A stretch of 64,000 bases of DNA, from contig CAZCJL010000014.1 of NCBI GenBank assembly GCA_964498785.1, positions 1 to 64,000 on the forward strand, written 5' to 3'. Each line of letters starts with the position of its first letter. Within the stretch, counting starts at the first letter, position 1. The stretch is from Mariaggregatimicrobium sp964498785. Its GTDB lineage: Bacteria; Zhuqueibacterota; Zhuqueibacteria; Thermofontimicrobiales; Thiofontviventaceae. Under the pieces are notes generated by a model. That model was not told the DNA's origin, ran no database searches, and saw nothing but the letters and a program-made list of their open reading frames with translations. This document shows positions 26,371 through 34,001 of the stretch, one piece after another. The position numbers and the translations under genes are program-made.

Positions 26371-28059
26371 TTACTTCGATTTATTGATGATGCAGTTTCC
26401 CATCACAAGGTAATCCATGCCTGTATTTTGGTAACACTGAAATGCTTCCCTCGGCGTGCACACAATAGGTTCGCCGCGTACATTAAATGACGTATTCACC
26501 AGCACCGGACAACCGGTTATTTTTTTGAACGCTTGCAGAAGTTTGTACAAAAAAGGATTTTGTTGCTGATTGATCGTTTGGATTCGGGCGCTGCCATTGA
26601 TATGAGTAACGGCTGGTATTTCCGCTCGTTTCTCATCTTTTACCTGAGCCACCAGTAACATAAAAGGACTTGGACGGTCAATTTCAAAATAGTCTGCTGC
26701 ATCTTCTTCCAAAACAACCGGGGCAAAGGGACGAAAATCTTCTCTAAATTTTATCTTGTTATTTAAAATATCTTTCATAGCCGGGTTGCGGGGATTTGCC
26801 AGAATACTTCGATTGCCCAGCGCCCGCGGACCAAATTCCATGCGCCCCTGAAACCAGCCGATTATTTTATCCGCGGCGATTAATTCGGCAACTTTTTCAA
26901 TTAGTTGCTCATCAGAATAATCAATAAATGAAATTCCTTCATTCCTCAAAAATAATTGTATTTCATCATGATCGAATTCAGGGCCCCAGTTTGCATGTTC
27001 CATTCCAAACCGCTGTGGATTTTTCAGCAGCGAATTATAGGTAAAGAAAGCCGCGCCGATTGCGCCTCCGGCATCTCCGGCGGCCGGCTGGATGAATACG
27101 TTTTCAAACGGGCTCTCCCGCAGCAATCTGCCATTGGCAACGGAATTTAACGCGACGCCACCAGCGAGACAGATATCCGGCAGCCGAGTTTCCTGATATA
27201 AGTGACGCGCCATTTTCAGCACGATTTCTTCAGTCACAGCCTGAATACTGGCAGCGATGTCTTTGTGGGTTTGGGTCAATTCGCTCTCCGGAATCCGGAG
27301 AGGTTCGTCGAATAAACGGTGGAAACGTTCATTTGTCATTCGCAATCCATAAGGATAAGCAAAATAGTCCAGATCCAATTTAAAACTGCCATCGTCACGA
27401 ATATCAATCAATTGTTTAATTTTGTTCGTGAATTTCGGTGTACCGTACGGCGCCAGTCCCATAACTTTGTATTCATCGCTATTGACTTTGAATCCGAGAT
27501 AATAAGTAAACGCATTGTATAACAATCCCAATGAATGCGGATAGCGAAGCTCCCTGTGCAAATCGATCTGAATTCTATCGCCGACGCCATAACTGGCGGT
27601 ATCCCACTCTCCCACACCATCGATGGTAAGAATCGCTGCCTTTTTAAATGGCGACAGGAGAAAAGCACTGGCTGCGTGCGCCAGATGATGATCACAGAAC
27701 AGGACCGGGCCGTCATAATGAATTTCCTGCTCAATGAGTTGCGGCGTCCAGAGTTTTCGTTTTAACCACACCGGTATAGCTTTTACGAACGCGTGCAGAC
27801 TTTTGGGATAGGTTGCAAAATAGGTCGTTAAAATTCGGTCAAATTTTCGGAATGGTTTGTCATAAAAAACGACATAATTGATATCGTCGATGATCATTTG
27901 CCCGTTGCGCAAACAGTATTCGATAGCATTCACCGGAAACGCCGGATCGTGTTTAATGCGTGTAAATCGTTCCTCCGAGGCAGCGGCGATTAATTGACCA
28001 TTCTGCACCAGACAGGCAGCGGCATCATGGAAAAAGCAGGATACTCCCAAAATGTTCAT
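26371..28059 (-). CDS. NodU/CmcH-family carbamoyltransferase
   Basis: 562-residue O-carbamoyltransferase with the two-domain family layout. The N-terminal ASKHA/Kae1-like domain forms carbamoyl adenylate (FFHDAAACLV, ASEERFTRIKHD, the metal-binding HHLAHAASAF, and GVALNSVANGR). The C-terminal domain has GRMEFGPRALGNRSILANP and ends with CTPREAFQCYQNTGMDYLVMG. Family members transfer carbamoyl from carbamoyl phosphate to hydroxyls of sugars or natural products. Its start overlaps the methyltransferase stop by four bases (ATGA), showing coupling. The neighbours (methyltransferase, SxtJ-like and DUF5989 small membrane proteins, SGNH-TPR protein) match a recurrent but poorly understood carbamoyltransferase neighbourhood. 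The acceptor is unknown. Confidence 0.93.
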   Translation of the reverse strand: MNILGVSCFFHDAAACLVQNGQLIAAASEERFTRIKHDPAFPVNAIEYCLRNGQMIIDDINYVVFYDKPFRKFDRILTTYFATYPKSLHAFVKAIPVWLKRKLWTPQLIEQEIHYDGPVLFCDHHLAHAASAFLLSPFKKAAILTIDGVGEWDTASYGVGDRIQIDLHRELRYPHSLGLLYNAFTYYLGFKVNSDEYKVMGLAPYGTPKFTNKIKQLIDIRDDGSFKLDLDYFAYPYGLRMTNERFHRLFDEPLRIPESELTQTHKDIAASIQAVTEEIVLKMARHLYQETRLPDICLAGGVALNSVANGRLLRESPFENVFIQPAAGDAGGAIGAAFFTYNSLLKNPQRFGMEHANWGPEFDHDEIQLFLRNEGISFIDYSDEQLIEKVAELIAADKIIGWFQGRMEFGPRALGNRSILANPRNPAMKDILNNKIKFREDFRPFAPVVLEEDAADYFEIDRPSPFMLLVAQVKDEKRAEIPAVTHINGSARIQTINQQQNPFLYKLLQAFKKITGCPVLVNTSFNVRGEPIVCTPREAFQCYQNTGMDYLVMGNCIINKSK

Positions 28060-28925
28060 AATTTTCGACCGATCATGATAAAATACCCTCCGTTATCACG
28101 CAGACTAAAAATCCATTTGAGCTGAACCAAAAATTGTGCGAGGAAGCCATTGCGCCAACGGGCTACTACAGGTTTGGAAAACGCCCGGTTATTATGCTTC
28201 ATCGTCCGAAATATCTCGATGGGCGGCATTGAGTTAGTATATTCAATATTATTTTTATTGAACCATTGCAGTACCTCCCCGATGGAATGGGTGGATTCAT
28301 GCGGATGATGATATTGATCTGCCAGCCAGCTTTCGTTTTTTTCTATATCTTCGTCCCGATGAACTAATTGCCTTTTAACTGCTTTTTTATCAATGGCAGA
28401 TGATTTGCAAATTCCCTTTATAAAGCGCCGTATTTTCACCAGTAATCTGCCAAACGGATTATACAGCCCGATGACAAGATAGCCGCCACTTTTTGTCTGA
28501 TGCGCCAGATTTTGGAAGCCTTTGTACGGATCACTGGTATGGTGCAGCACTCCCAGCGAAAGGACATAATCATAGTGTTCGGTCTTGGTAAACGGCTCCA
28601 GAATATTCATCCTCTGAAAAGATGCGGATTGAATGTTCAGACGCTTCCGTAACGCGTTTGCCTTTTCGATGGAATGAGCTGAATAATCAATTCCCAATAC
28701 GTGCCGATGTTTCAGCGCCAGAAAATTCGCCATTTGACCAGTGCCACAGCCGGCATCCAGCACGCGGGCGTTGAAGGGAATCTGGGCGTCCAGAAACTTG
28801 CCGAACCAGCTTGCCTGACGGCGCAAATCCGCGGAATAACTATAGCGCTTAATGTTGAATCCGGGAAACGGATGTTCTTCATAAAATTGATTGACCTGTT
28901 GCAGGATATCTTTGGTTTTCTTCAT
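28056..28925 (-). CDS. Class I SAM-dependent methyltransferase
   Basis: 289-residue Rossmann-fold methyltransferase. Motif I is VLDAGCGTGQMANFLA and the motif IV region is YDYVLSLGVLHHTSDP, typical of type-11 small-molecule methyltransferases; a C-terminal extension carries basic and hydrophobic residues. The substrate is not evident. Coupling to the carbamoyltransferase by a four-base overlap suggests both modify the same molecule. A palindromic repeat (family 2) ends up just 17 bases before its ATG, separating it from the small membrane-protein genes upstream. Confidence 0.88.
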   Translation of the reverse strand: MKKTKDILQQVNQFYEEHPFPGFNIKRYSYSADLRRQASWFGKFLDAQIPFNARVLDAGCGTGQMANFLALKHRHVLGIDYSAHSIEKANALRKRLNIQSASFQRMNILEPFTKTEHYDYVLSLGVLHHTSDPYKGFQNLAHQTKSGGYLVIGLYNPFGRLLVKIRRFIKGICKSSAIDKKAVKRQLVHRDEDIEKNESWLADQYHHPHESTHSIGEVLQWFNKNNIEYTNSMPPIEIFRTMKHNNRAFSKPVVARWRNGFLAQFLVQLKWIFSLRDNGGYFIMIGRKL

Positions 28926-28941
28926 TTATAGCTTGTATCAA

Positions 28942-29056
28942 TTGACCTTATAAATTCGTCACTAATTTAATTTAGACAGGATTACAGGATTTACATAACT
29001 TAAGTATCCTGTTATCCTGTCAACTAATTAATTTTTCAATGGTTAACCTATCATAT
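28942..29056. repeat. Palindromic intergenic repeat family 2, copy 2
   Basis: GACAGGATTACAGGAT (28975-28990) pairs with ATCCTGTTATCCTGTC (29006-29021) with one mismatch. Flanks TTGACCTTATAAATTCGTC and TTTTTCAATGGTTAACCTATCA match those of the copy at 14210-14354. It lies inside the 304-base gene-free stretch 28926-29229, directly upstream of the methyltransferase, and may be part of that gene's leader. Confidence 0.75.
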
Positions 29057-29118
29057 GGTGAGATGATACTATATATAATAATTCTAAAATGAAAATTGCA
29101 TTCATGTTCCGGCACTGC

Positions 29119-29166
29119 AGATGACGCTGATTTCGCAGATACAAAATCTGTGTAATCTGTGGTCGC
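29119..29166. repeat. Short interspersed repeat of the GCAGAT...ATCTGTG type
   Basis: CTGCAGATGACGCTGATTTC, then GCAGAT, a four-base loop and ATCTGTGTAATCTGTGG. The central CAGAT/ATCTG pair can form a hairpin. The same kind of phrase recurs at 29669-29706. Similar phrases are familiar from intergenic regions of many environmental genomes; this is memory, not a search. Confidence 0.45.
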
Positions 29167-29229
29167 TCTTTACTTTCTAAAACTCAATACGCAACAGCAA
29201 CTTCAAACGACTCGTTTTTGAAACTCAGG

Positions 29230-29448
29230 CTAAAATTGATCGTAATAAATGTCCAAATCCGGTTTCTTTTGTTTGCGCACCGTCCAGTAAGAGCCATTTG
29301 TTAACGGAATATCCAATGGCGCACTGCGAAATAATTTCATCATTAACGCGACGATCCCGCCCATAACCATATATAAAAAGCCGATAATAATAATCGTTTG
29401 GATGTGGCCTATTTTTTCCAGAATTGAATGACGTTTTTTTTTGATCAT
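29230..29448 (-). CDS. SxtJ-like small membrane protein
   Basis: 72-residue protein with one clear membrane segment (TIIIIGFLYMVMGGIVALMM) followed by KLFRSAPLDIP and a SYW motif. This C-terminal arrangement matches the end of SxtJ-family membrane proteins, which are usually about 130 residues and sit next to carbamoyltransferases; here the N-terminal half is short, so it is a reduced form or a relative. The ATG at 29448 starts four bases after the DUF5989 stop, implying translational coupling; an in-frame upstream ATG would overlap the DUF5989 gene deeply and is not preferred. The function is unknown; a partner of the SGNH or carbamoyltransferase protein is inferred. Confidence 0.7.
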   Translation of the reverse strand: MIKKKRHSILEKIGHIQTIIIIGFLYMVMGGIVALMMKLFRSAPLDIPLTNGSYWTVRKQKKPDLDIYYDQF

Positions 29449-29452
29449 GATA

Positions 29453-29611
29453 TTAGAATATTGCGTAAATAAACGGCGCCAGTGCAGAGCCTTCCAGTAA
29501 AATGACAAGTAATCCGATTAATATAAAAATGAACACTACCGGAATCATCCAGTATTTTTTTTCTTCTTTTAAAAATCTAAAATATTCTGCAAAAATTGAT
29601 TGACGTTTCAT
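29453..29611 (-). CDS. DUF5989-family small membrane protein
   Basis: 52-residue protein, easily missed because of its size. It has a basic amphipathic start (FRFLKEEKKYW), one membrane helix (VVFIFILIGLLVILLEG) and the C-terminal GSALAPFIYAIF, which is the signature of DUF5989 proteins. These occur beside SxtJ and carbamoyltransferase genes in many phyla; their role is unknown. GAGG lies before the ATG. It sits 111 bases downstream of the SGNH-TPR gene and four bases upstream of the SxtJ-like gene on the same strand. Confidence 0.82.
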   Translation of the reverse strand: MKRQSIFAEYFRFLKEEKKYWMIPVVFIFILIGLLVILLEGSALAPFIYAIF

Positions 29612-29668
29612 ATTGCCTCTGCTTTATTTTTAACAATAACAAAACCATTATTCGCCGTTGTTACTTGA

Positions 29669-29706
29669 AAAAGAATCTGTGTTTATCAGTGTCAATCCGT
29701 GGCTAA
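29669..29706. repeat. Short interspersed repeat, second copy
   Basis: GAATCTGTGTTTATCAGTG followed by TCAATCCGTGGCTAAA. It is related in style to 29119-29166 and lies between the SGNH-TPR stop and the DUF5989 start. Confidence 0.4.
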
Positions 29707-29722
29707 AATTGTTTTACGTTAT

Positions 29723-31777
29723 TTATTGAACCTCACCTTCCAGCCGTTTTAGCCAGGCTGTGGCAAATGCATCTCCGGGATTGAAAGTTAACGCCTGACG
29801 GAACATTGCCCGGGCTCGGTCCCGGTCTCCTTGTTGATAATAAATAACGCCCAAATTCGAGATCGCGTTATGATTTCCGGGATTCAGCTTCAATGTCGCC
29901 GCGAACGCATCCTGTGCCTGATCCAATTGACCTTTTGTAAGATAGATCACGCCCAGATTATTCATTGCTTTGGAATAGGTCGGATTGATCTCCAATGCCT
30001 TTAAATATGCCTGCTCTGCTTCCTTAATCTTGCCCTGGCGATAAACCGTATTGCCCAGATTGTAATATGCCTGATCAAAATCAGGTTTTAATTGAATCGT
30101 CTTTAGAAACATCCGCAATGCGTCTTCCAGTCGATTTGTTTTCTCATAGACAGAACCCAGTGCATTGTATGCCTTTGCATAAGCCGAATCAATCGCAATC
30201 GCAGCTTGAAAATCGTCCTGTGCCAGATCGTATTTCCCCTGCTCCACGTAAACAAGCCCCCGCATAAATCTCGCTTCCGGATGATCCGGTAGTTGCGTCA
30301 CGGCTTTCATGATAAACGGAATCGCCTCCTGATGTTTACCAGCCCAATTTAGAACTTTTGCCAGATTCAAATCCCGCATTGCATAATAAACAGTGTCCAC
30401 GGTAGACATCACGCTGTCGTAAAGCGCCGGACGGTTCACCTGGTTCCATTCTTTCTGTGCATCAATTATTTTTTGATCTATTAATGTGGTTGCTAATTTT
30501 TCTGCCAGTAATTGATGAACCGCTATTTTCGGATGTGCGTGATCTAAAAAATATTCACTGCCAGGAATATTATGGCCGTATTCGTTCATGCACTGCTGTT
30601 CCAGTATCGCGACCAGATCAATGCAGGGCACATCTCTTTCCCCGCATAAGCGCCGAATCCGATTTTGGATTTCAGACGTTGCCCGCAATGGCGCCACATC
30701 GAGATTAATGGAAGCAACAAACTCGTGTTTTGCTTCCGGAAAAGCGCCCATCGAAAAATGACATTTTCCATTGTAAAACCGCAGGTCTGCATAGCTGGAA
30801 TAAATCGTGAGCGCTTCGGCAAACGCATCTTTCGCATCCGAATAATTCCCTTCGTTCAGATGAAATCGCCCGTTTTCATATCGCATAATCCACTCATTTT
30901 TTTGATCCGGCGTCAGAAACGCAAGTTGCGATTTAAACGGCGAAAAATCCTTTTCATTGGATGGCGGGACCACAAATATGATTTCAATATTATTGTTTCG
31001 CGCGATTTCAATCATTCGCTGAATATTTGTACTGAAATGCCCGAGGACTGCCTCTCTTTGAAATAAATCCCTGTCATAGCGATCAAGTCCCATGGACTGG
31101 TCGAGAATTGGTGTGACTTCTCCCTTCATTTCAAATTTTTTATGGGCTGATTGAACATCTCCTTCTTTGAGCGCCAGCCACTTCCGTCGAATCAGCGAAT
31201 AGGTTCTCAAATTGTTCAACACCTTGCGCACCTTCATGACGGATTCCGGTGTTTCAAGTATGTCCTCGTATGTTCTGTTTTCCAAAAACTCATTATGTCC
31301 GGAATACACAATAAACAAATCCGGCTGATATTGTGTCATCTCCTGCATCAGATTGACGATTCGATAACTGGCATAAGAGACTCCGCCAACATTTACAACC
31401 TCAATGTATGTTTGAGGCATTAAATCTTGCAGGAGCGCCTGTAACCAGTTTGAAAATGACGTTTTATAAACGTACGGTCTCCCAAAAGTTGTCGATCCGC
31501 CAAAACAAAATGCACGATACCCATTTGCCGGTTTTTGTGCCAGAAACTCCTGATAATTAAACCACTCAAGCTTACTCTGACGTGTTTGATATACTTCTCG
31601 TTCATTCTCCTGCACTTTTTCAAAAAGCGGCACAACAGATTCAAATCCCAGAAACGGATCCTGTGACTGATACGTTGTTTCGGTTCCGGTTATTAACAGA
31701 ATAAATTCAAAAAAAAGGAGTGCAAGAATCGGAATGAGAAAAATTGTAATAAGAATAAAAGACGTTCGCTTTTTCAT
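29723..31777 (-). CDS. Membrane-anchored SGNH/GDSL hydrolase with C-terminal TPR repeats
   Basis: 684 residues. An N-terminal membrane segment (FILITIFLIPILALLFFEF) anchors an SGNH esterase-type domain: FCFGGSTTFG (block I Ser), GGVSYASYRIVNL (block II), YSGHNEFLE (block III Asn) and DHAHP (catalytic Asp/His). From about residue 300 a TPR-like segment appears inside the hydrolase part, and at least five TPR repeats fill 470-680 (GLVYVEQGKYDLAQDDF, YYNLGNTVYRQGKIKEAE, LGVIYLTKGQLDQAQDAF and others). Proteins of this design occur with carbamoyltransferase/SxtJ clusters and resemble sugar O-acyl esterases or transferases. ATG at 31777 is preferred to a TTG six bases upstream; neither has a strong ribosome site. 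The preceding terminator leaves little room for its own promoter. Confidence 0.85.
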   Translation of the reverse strand: MKKRTSFILITIFLIPILALLFFEFILLITGTETTYQSQDPFLGFESVVPLFEKVQENEREVYQTRQSKLEWFNYQEFLAQKPANGYRAFCFGGSTTFGRPYVYKTSFSNWLQALLQDLMPQTYIEVVNVGGVSYASYRIVNLMQEMTQYQPDLFIVYSGHNEFLENRTYEDILETPESVMKVRKVLNNLRTYSLIRRKWLALKEGDVQSAHKKFEMKGEVTPILDQSMGLDRYDRDLFQREAVLGHFSTNIQRMIEIARNNNIEIIFVVPPSNEKDFSPFKSQLAFLTPDQKNEWIMRYENGRFHLNEGNYSDAKDAFAEALTIYSSYADLRFYNGKCHFSMGAFPEAKHEFVASINLDVAPLRATSEIQNRIRRLCGERDVPCIDLVAILEQQCMNEYGHNIPGSEYFLDHAHPKIAVHQLLAEKLATTLIDQKIIDAQKEWNQVNRPALYDSVMSTVDTVYYAMRDLNLAKVLNWAGKHQEAIPFIMKAVTQLPDHPEARFMRGLVYVEQGKYDLAQDDFQAAIAIDSAYAKAYNALGSVYEKTNRLEDALRMFLKTIQLKPDFDQAYYNLGNTVYRQGKIKEAEQAYLKALEINPTYSKAMNNLGVIYLTKGQLDQAQDAFAATLKLNPGNHNAISNLGVIYYQQGDRDRARAMFRQALTFNPGDAFATAWLKRLEGEVQ

Positions 31778-31792
31778 AATCAAAAAGTGTTA

Positions 31793-31834
31793 CAAATAAA
31801 ACGAAAGGGACTCTCTTGCGAAAACCCCTTTCGT
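31793..31834 (-). terminator. Rho-independent terminator after the first Asp-box protein
   Basis: ACGAAAGGG (31801-31809) pairs with CCCTTTCGT (31826-31834). On the minus strand the stem is followed by a T-rich stretch. It begins 11 bases after the stop codon at 31845. Confidence 0.8.
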
Positions 31835-31844
31835 TAAATGACAA

Positions 31845-33746
31845 TTATTTCATCAAAATTAATTTCTTATGCGTTCTGAAATTCATGGTTTCCATATAAT
31901 ACAGATAAACACCGGAGGCCAAATCTGCCGGAGCAATCCAACTGACGCTGTGCGTACCTGCTTGCATAAAATCGTCGACAACGGTATCCACTACCTGTCC
32001 CATCATATTATAGATTTTCAAACTGACTCTATCGTTATTGGGCAGCGAAAATCTGATTTCTGTTTGCGGATTAAACGGATTGGGATAGTTTTGTTCCAGC
32101 GAATAGCCTGTGGGCAGGTTTTTCTCTGCCGTTTTCACGCTGGTTTCACAGGTATTTTCCGTTGGCACATCTGCGGCCGGGAATGAAAGATAAACAAGGC
32201 TGGCAGGTGTGGTCTGAACAGCGTTAGCTCCGCCGATAAATCCATTAATATCATCAGAGTGATAAACGAACCGAATCGAATCGTCCACCATTTTCGCCAA
32301 TGATGCTTGCTTATCTTCGGTGCCCGGCGAATCGGTGACATTTACCGGCGGGCAGCCCCAGGCTAAACCACCATCTGCCGAAGCAGTCGCATAAATATCT
32401 GGATAATTGACGGTATCCGCATCTACGTCAAACGGTCTGGGAGCAGTAAACGTGACATATAAATTATTGTCCGCGTCAACTGCTATTGATGGCCACCATA
32501 AACCACCGCCACTACCGCGTTGATGAATATCGCAACCGCCGTAGAGCGCGAGCGCTCGAATATCTTCAAGAGCGCCCGGGATACCGGAGCGATCCAGCAT
32601 GTAATTTAAGCCTGATGACGGACTCCAGTGGTATAACGGCGCCAGTGCATCAGCACGGTTCTGTGACATAACGATAGTGCCATCTTCCAGAGTATCGGGA
32701 TAGGAGAAAAAGGTTCCGAAGACCACATGGGCTTCGCCAGTGTTATCATAAACAAGCGTCAATTGTTCTCCGGCGCGGTCTTCACCTTCTTCCGGGGGAA
32801 TGGTTAAACCATCATTGGTAATATTTGTCACAGTCCAGGTATCGCCGTAATCTTCAGATTCAGCAAACAATATATCTGAACCTCTGTATGCACCGGCTCC
32901 CTCCGGATTATTGAATGTCCAGCCAACGATAGCCACTTTATTTTGCCAGGCATCGATGGCGTAAGCATCCGCGTCGCCATCGGTTAGCCAGCCGACATCC
33001 TGAGATGGCGGATCAGTCGGTTCAGCGCCTGGCGCCTGAAATACATATCTGAATGACCAGCTTAATCCACCATCGAGAGATCTTCCATAAACATAAGGCT
33101 GCGCAACGCGTGGTTCAAGACCAGCAAACGGATCAAACGTAAAAAAGCTGGCAACGAAATGGATGTTATCTTTCCCATCAACAGCGATTCGTGGCCAGGT
33201 TAGATCAGCAGCCGGATCATCCGGGAATTGACCAGAATATAGAAACGTCCAGAGTCCAAACCCGGAAAAAACGTCCATCGCAATCTGTGTACCCAGATTA
33301 TCTGTCGGATGCGTTGTAATAACTGCGCTACCGTCAGACTTGGTATCAATATTACCCCAACCGCTGCGTTGCGTTTCCACACGGGTCATGGGAAGCGCCC
33401 AGCTCGATCCATCATAATACGACCAGTATGTAGACCGGGTATTCGCTCCGGCATCTGTTTGCTCCATTGCGGCAACTTGCATTGTTCCATCACTGTGGTA
33501 AACAATTTCACGCATAAGGGAACTATTTGTTGTTGCTTCGTGATAAGATTCCGGAAACAATACAGTACCCGGACCAACCTGGCCGGCAGACTGACTTTTG
33601 GAGCCAATATTCGGCTGGATAACCGCTTTATCAGCTTCGCGTCCATCAACGACCGGAAGGGCTTTTGTGGAAACTACTTTCTTGTCAGTTGCATAAAGCG
33701 AAAAACTGACAATCAGCAATAGTAGTATTATACCAAATTTTCTCAT
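31845..33746 (-). CDS. Secreted Asp-box (BNR) protein with T9SS sorting domain
   Basis: 633-residue exported protein. After a signal peptide (FGIILLLLIVSFSLYA) the body has at least three Asp-box motifs of the S-x-D-x-G-x-x-W type: SLDGGLSW, SEDYGDTW and SADGGLAW, which mark sialidase-like beta-propellers; WPRIAVDGKDNIHFV is also propeller-like. No complete sialidase active-site set (Arg triad) was recognised, so sugar binding or another propeller function is as likely as hydrolysis. It ends in a T9SS type A sorting domain (QNYPNPFNPQTEI, LASGVYLYYM, KKLILMK). The paralogue at 34002-35852 has the same layout, so the two arose by duplication and diverged. Confidence 0.85.
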   Translation of the reverse strand: MRKFGIILLLLIVSFSLYATDKKVVSTKALPVVDGREADKAVIQPNIGSKSQSAGQVGPGTVLFPESYHEATTNSSLMREIVYHSDGTMQVAAMEQTDAGANTRSTYWSYYDGSSWALPMTRVETQRSGWGNIDTKSDGSAVITTHPTDNLGTQIAMDVFSGFGLWTFLYSGQFPDDPAADLTWPRIAVDGKDNIHFVASFFTFDPFAGLEPRVAQPYVYGRSLDGGLSWSFRYVFQAPGAEPTDPPSQDVGWLTDGDADAYAIDAWQNKVAIVGWTFNNPEGAGAYRGSDILFAESEDYGDTWTVTNITNDGLTIPPEEGEDRAGEQLTLVYDNTGEAHVVFGTFFSYPDTLEDGTIVMSQNRADALAPLYHWSPSSGLNYMLDRSGIPGALEDIRALALYGGCDIHQRGSGGGLWWPSIAVDADNNLYVTFTAPRPFDVDADTVNYPDIYATASADGGLAWGCPPVNVTDSPGTEDKQASLAKMVDDSIRFVYHSDDINGFIGGANAVQTTPASLVYLSFPAADVPTENTCETSVKTAEKNLPTGYSLEQNYPNPFNPQTEIRFSLPNNDRVSLKIYNMMGQVVDTVVDDFMQAGTHSVSWIAPADLASGVYLYYMETMNFRTHKKLILMK

Positions 33747-33929
33747 AGATTAACCTTTCCTTTTTAGTTAAACCGGTTAATTAGTTGAGATTATCATACG
33801 TGCAATAATCTCTAATGTTGCTCTCCCCCATAAATTCCCCCTTTAATGTGTGCAATATATCAATTTTTATTGATAAAGCTAAAACCATCTCTATTTTTTA
33901 AGTGTTTTGATTTTTATAACCACTTCGCT

Positions 33930-33969
33930 AAAACAAGAAACCCTGAGGATGTATAAGCCCCAGGGTTTC
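33930..33969 (-). terminator. Rho-independent terminator after the second Asp-box protein
   Basis: GAAACCCTG (33937-33945) pairs with CAGGGTTTC (33961-33969); on the minus strand TTGTTTT follows. It is 33 bases past the stop codon at 34002. Confidence 0.82.
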
Positions 33970-34001
33970 AAAATAGTTGACTTATTTTATCCTGTCTTTC
34001 A

